DNA of 54,014 nucleotides from Methanobrevibacter sp. (GTDB lineage: Archaea > Methanobacteriota > Methanobacteria > Methanobacteriales > Methanobacteriaceae): contig NZ_JAGAXX010000062.1 of NCBI RefSeq assembly GCF_017940815.1, forward strand, positions 1 to 54,014. Direction: 5' to 3'. Position 1 is the first letter of the stretch; every line of letters starts with the position of its first letter. Below are positions 54,014-54,014 of the stretch, piece by piece. Made by a program: the position numbers and the translations under genes. A model generated the notes under the pieces. That model was given only the letters and a program-made list of their open reading frames with translations, ran no database searches and was not told the DNA's origin.

Positions 54014-54014
54014 A

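Overview
The window is AT-rich archaeal DNA from a methanogen of the order Methanobacteriales, most likely a host-associated Methanobrevibacter. The archaeal markers are the exosome (rrp4, rrp41, rrp42), the proteasome alpha subunit, the RNase P proteins Rnp2 and Rnp3, SBDS, sn-glycerol-1-phosphate dehydrogenase, HMG-CoA reductase and a DUF116 protein. GGAA-N6-TTCC (NrpR-type) operators lie in front of amt-glnK. Three large adhesin-like surface proteins built of beta-helix and Ig-like repeats are typical of gut and rumen Methanobrevibacter. No prophage, CRISPR array or complete insertion sequence was seen.

Layout. 1-1.3 kb: small zinc-ribbon protein, an unknown protein and a DUF116 protein. 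1.45-7.25 kb: giant adhesin-like gene with a duplicated promoter region and a start that is out of frame with the body of the gene. 7.6-10.6 kb, minus: unknown protein, sucD, hmgA and a small acidic protein. 10.76-12.0 kb, plus: aroD and a signal-peptidase-like protein. 12.1-13.7 kb, minus: amt-glnK with two palindromic operators. 13.9-18.0 kb, plus: likely six-gene operon (secreted Asn/Thr-rich protein, HD hydrolase, ubiX, cbiT, membrane protein, mobA-like). 18.0-23.3 kb, minus: RNA-processing/proteasome superoperon rnp3-rnp2 and psmA-sbds-rrp4-rrp41-rrp42. 23.3-29.1 kb: zinc-ribbon-rich locus (membrane zinc-ribbon protein, small winged-helix regulator, HExxH protein with zinc ribbons, seven-zinc-ribbon protein, DHH phosphoesterase, small membrane protein). 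29.2-36.5 kb, minus: sulfur region (superoxide reductase, iscU-like, nifS-like, metY, cysS, tRNA-Cys, HTH regulator, cysE, cysK). 36.7-45.4 kb: TMEM175-like channel, nth, aroA, sugar acetyltransferase, two membrane proteins, valS, pheT. 45.4-51.4 kb: small membrane protein, second winged-helix regulator, YjbQ-like protein and a divergent pair of adhesin-like genes. 51.4-53.8 kb, minus: egsA, a UPF0179 protein, rpiA and a small membrane protein. The right edge holds the 3' end of one more minus-strand reading frame.

How the parts work together. The sulfur region makes free cysteine (cysE, cysK) and probably homocysteine (metY), charges it onto tRNA-Cys (cysS beside its tRNA) and draws sulfur from it for Fe-S clusters (nifS, iscU). 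The metY, cysK and cysE promoters share an ATAAC-N4-GTTAT palindrome placed just downstream of the TATA box, and an HTH protein with four cysteines is encoded directly after cysE. I read this as an autogenously controlled sulfur regulon, and it is the strongest candidate here for an undescribed regulatory system. The second candidate is the DHH / seven-zinc-ribbon / HExxH operon, whose genes overlap or almost touch and whose products carry many predicted zinc sites.

Limits: functions come from reading motifs by eye. No database search, alignment or folding program was run, and start sites were chosen from visible Shine-Dalgarno (SD) sequences.
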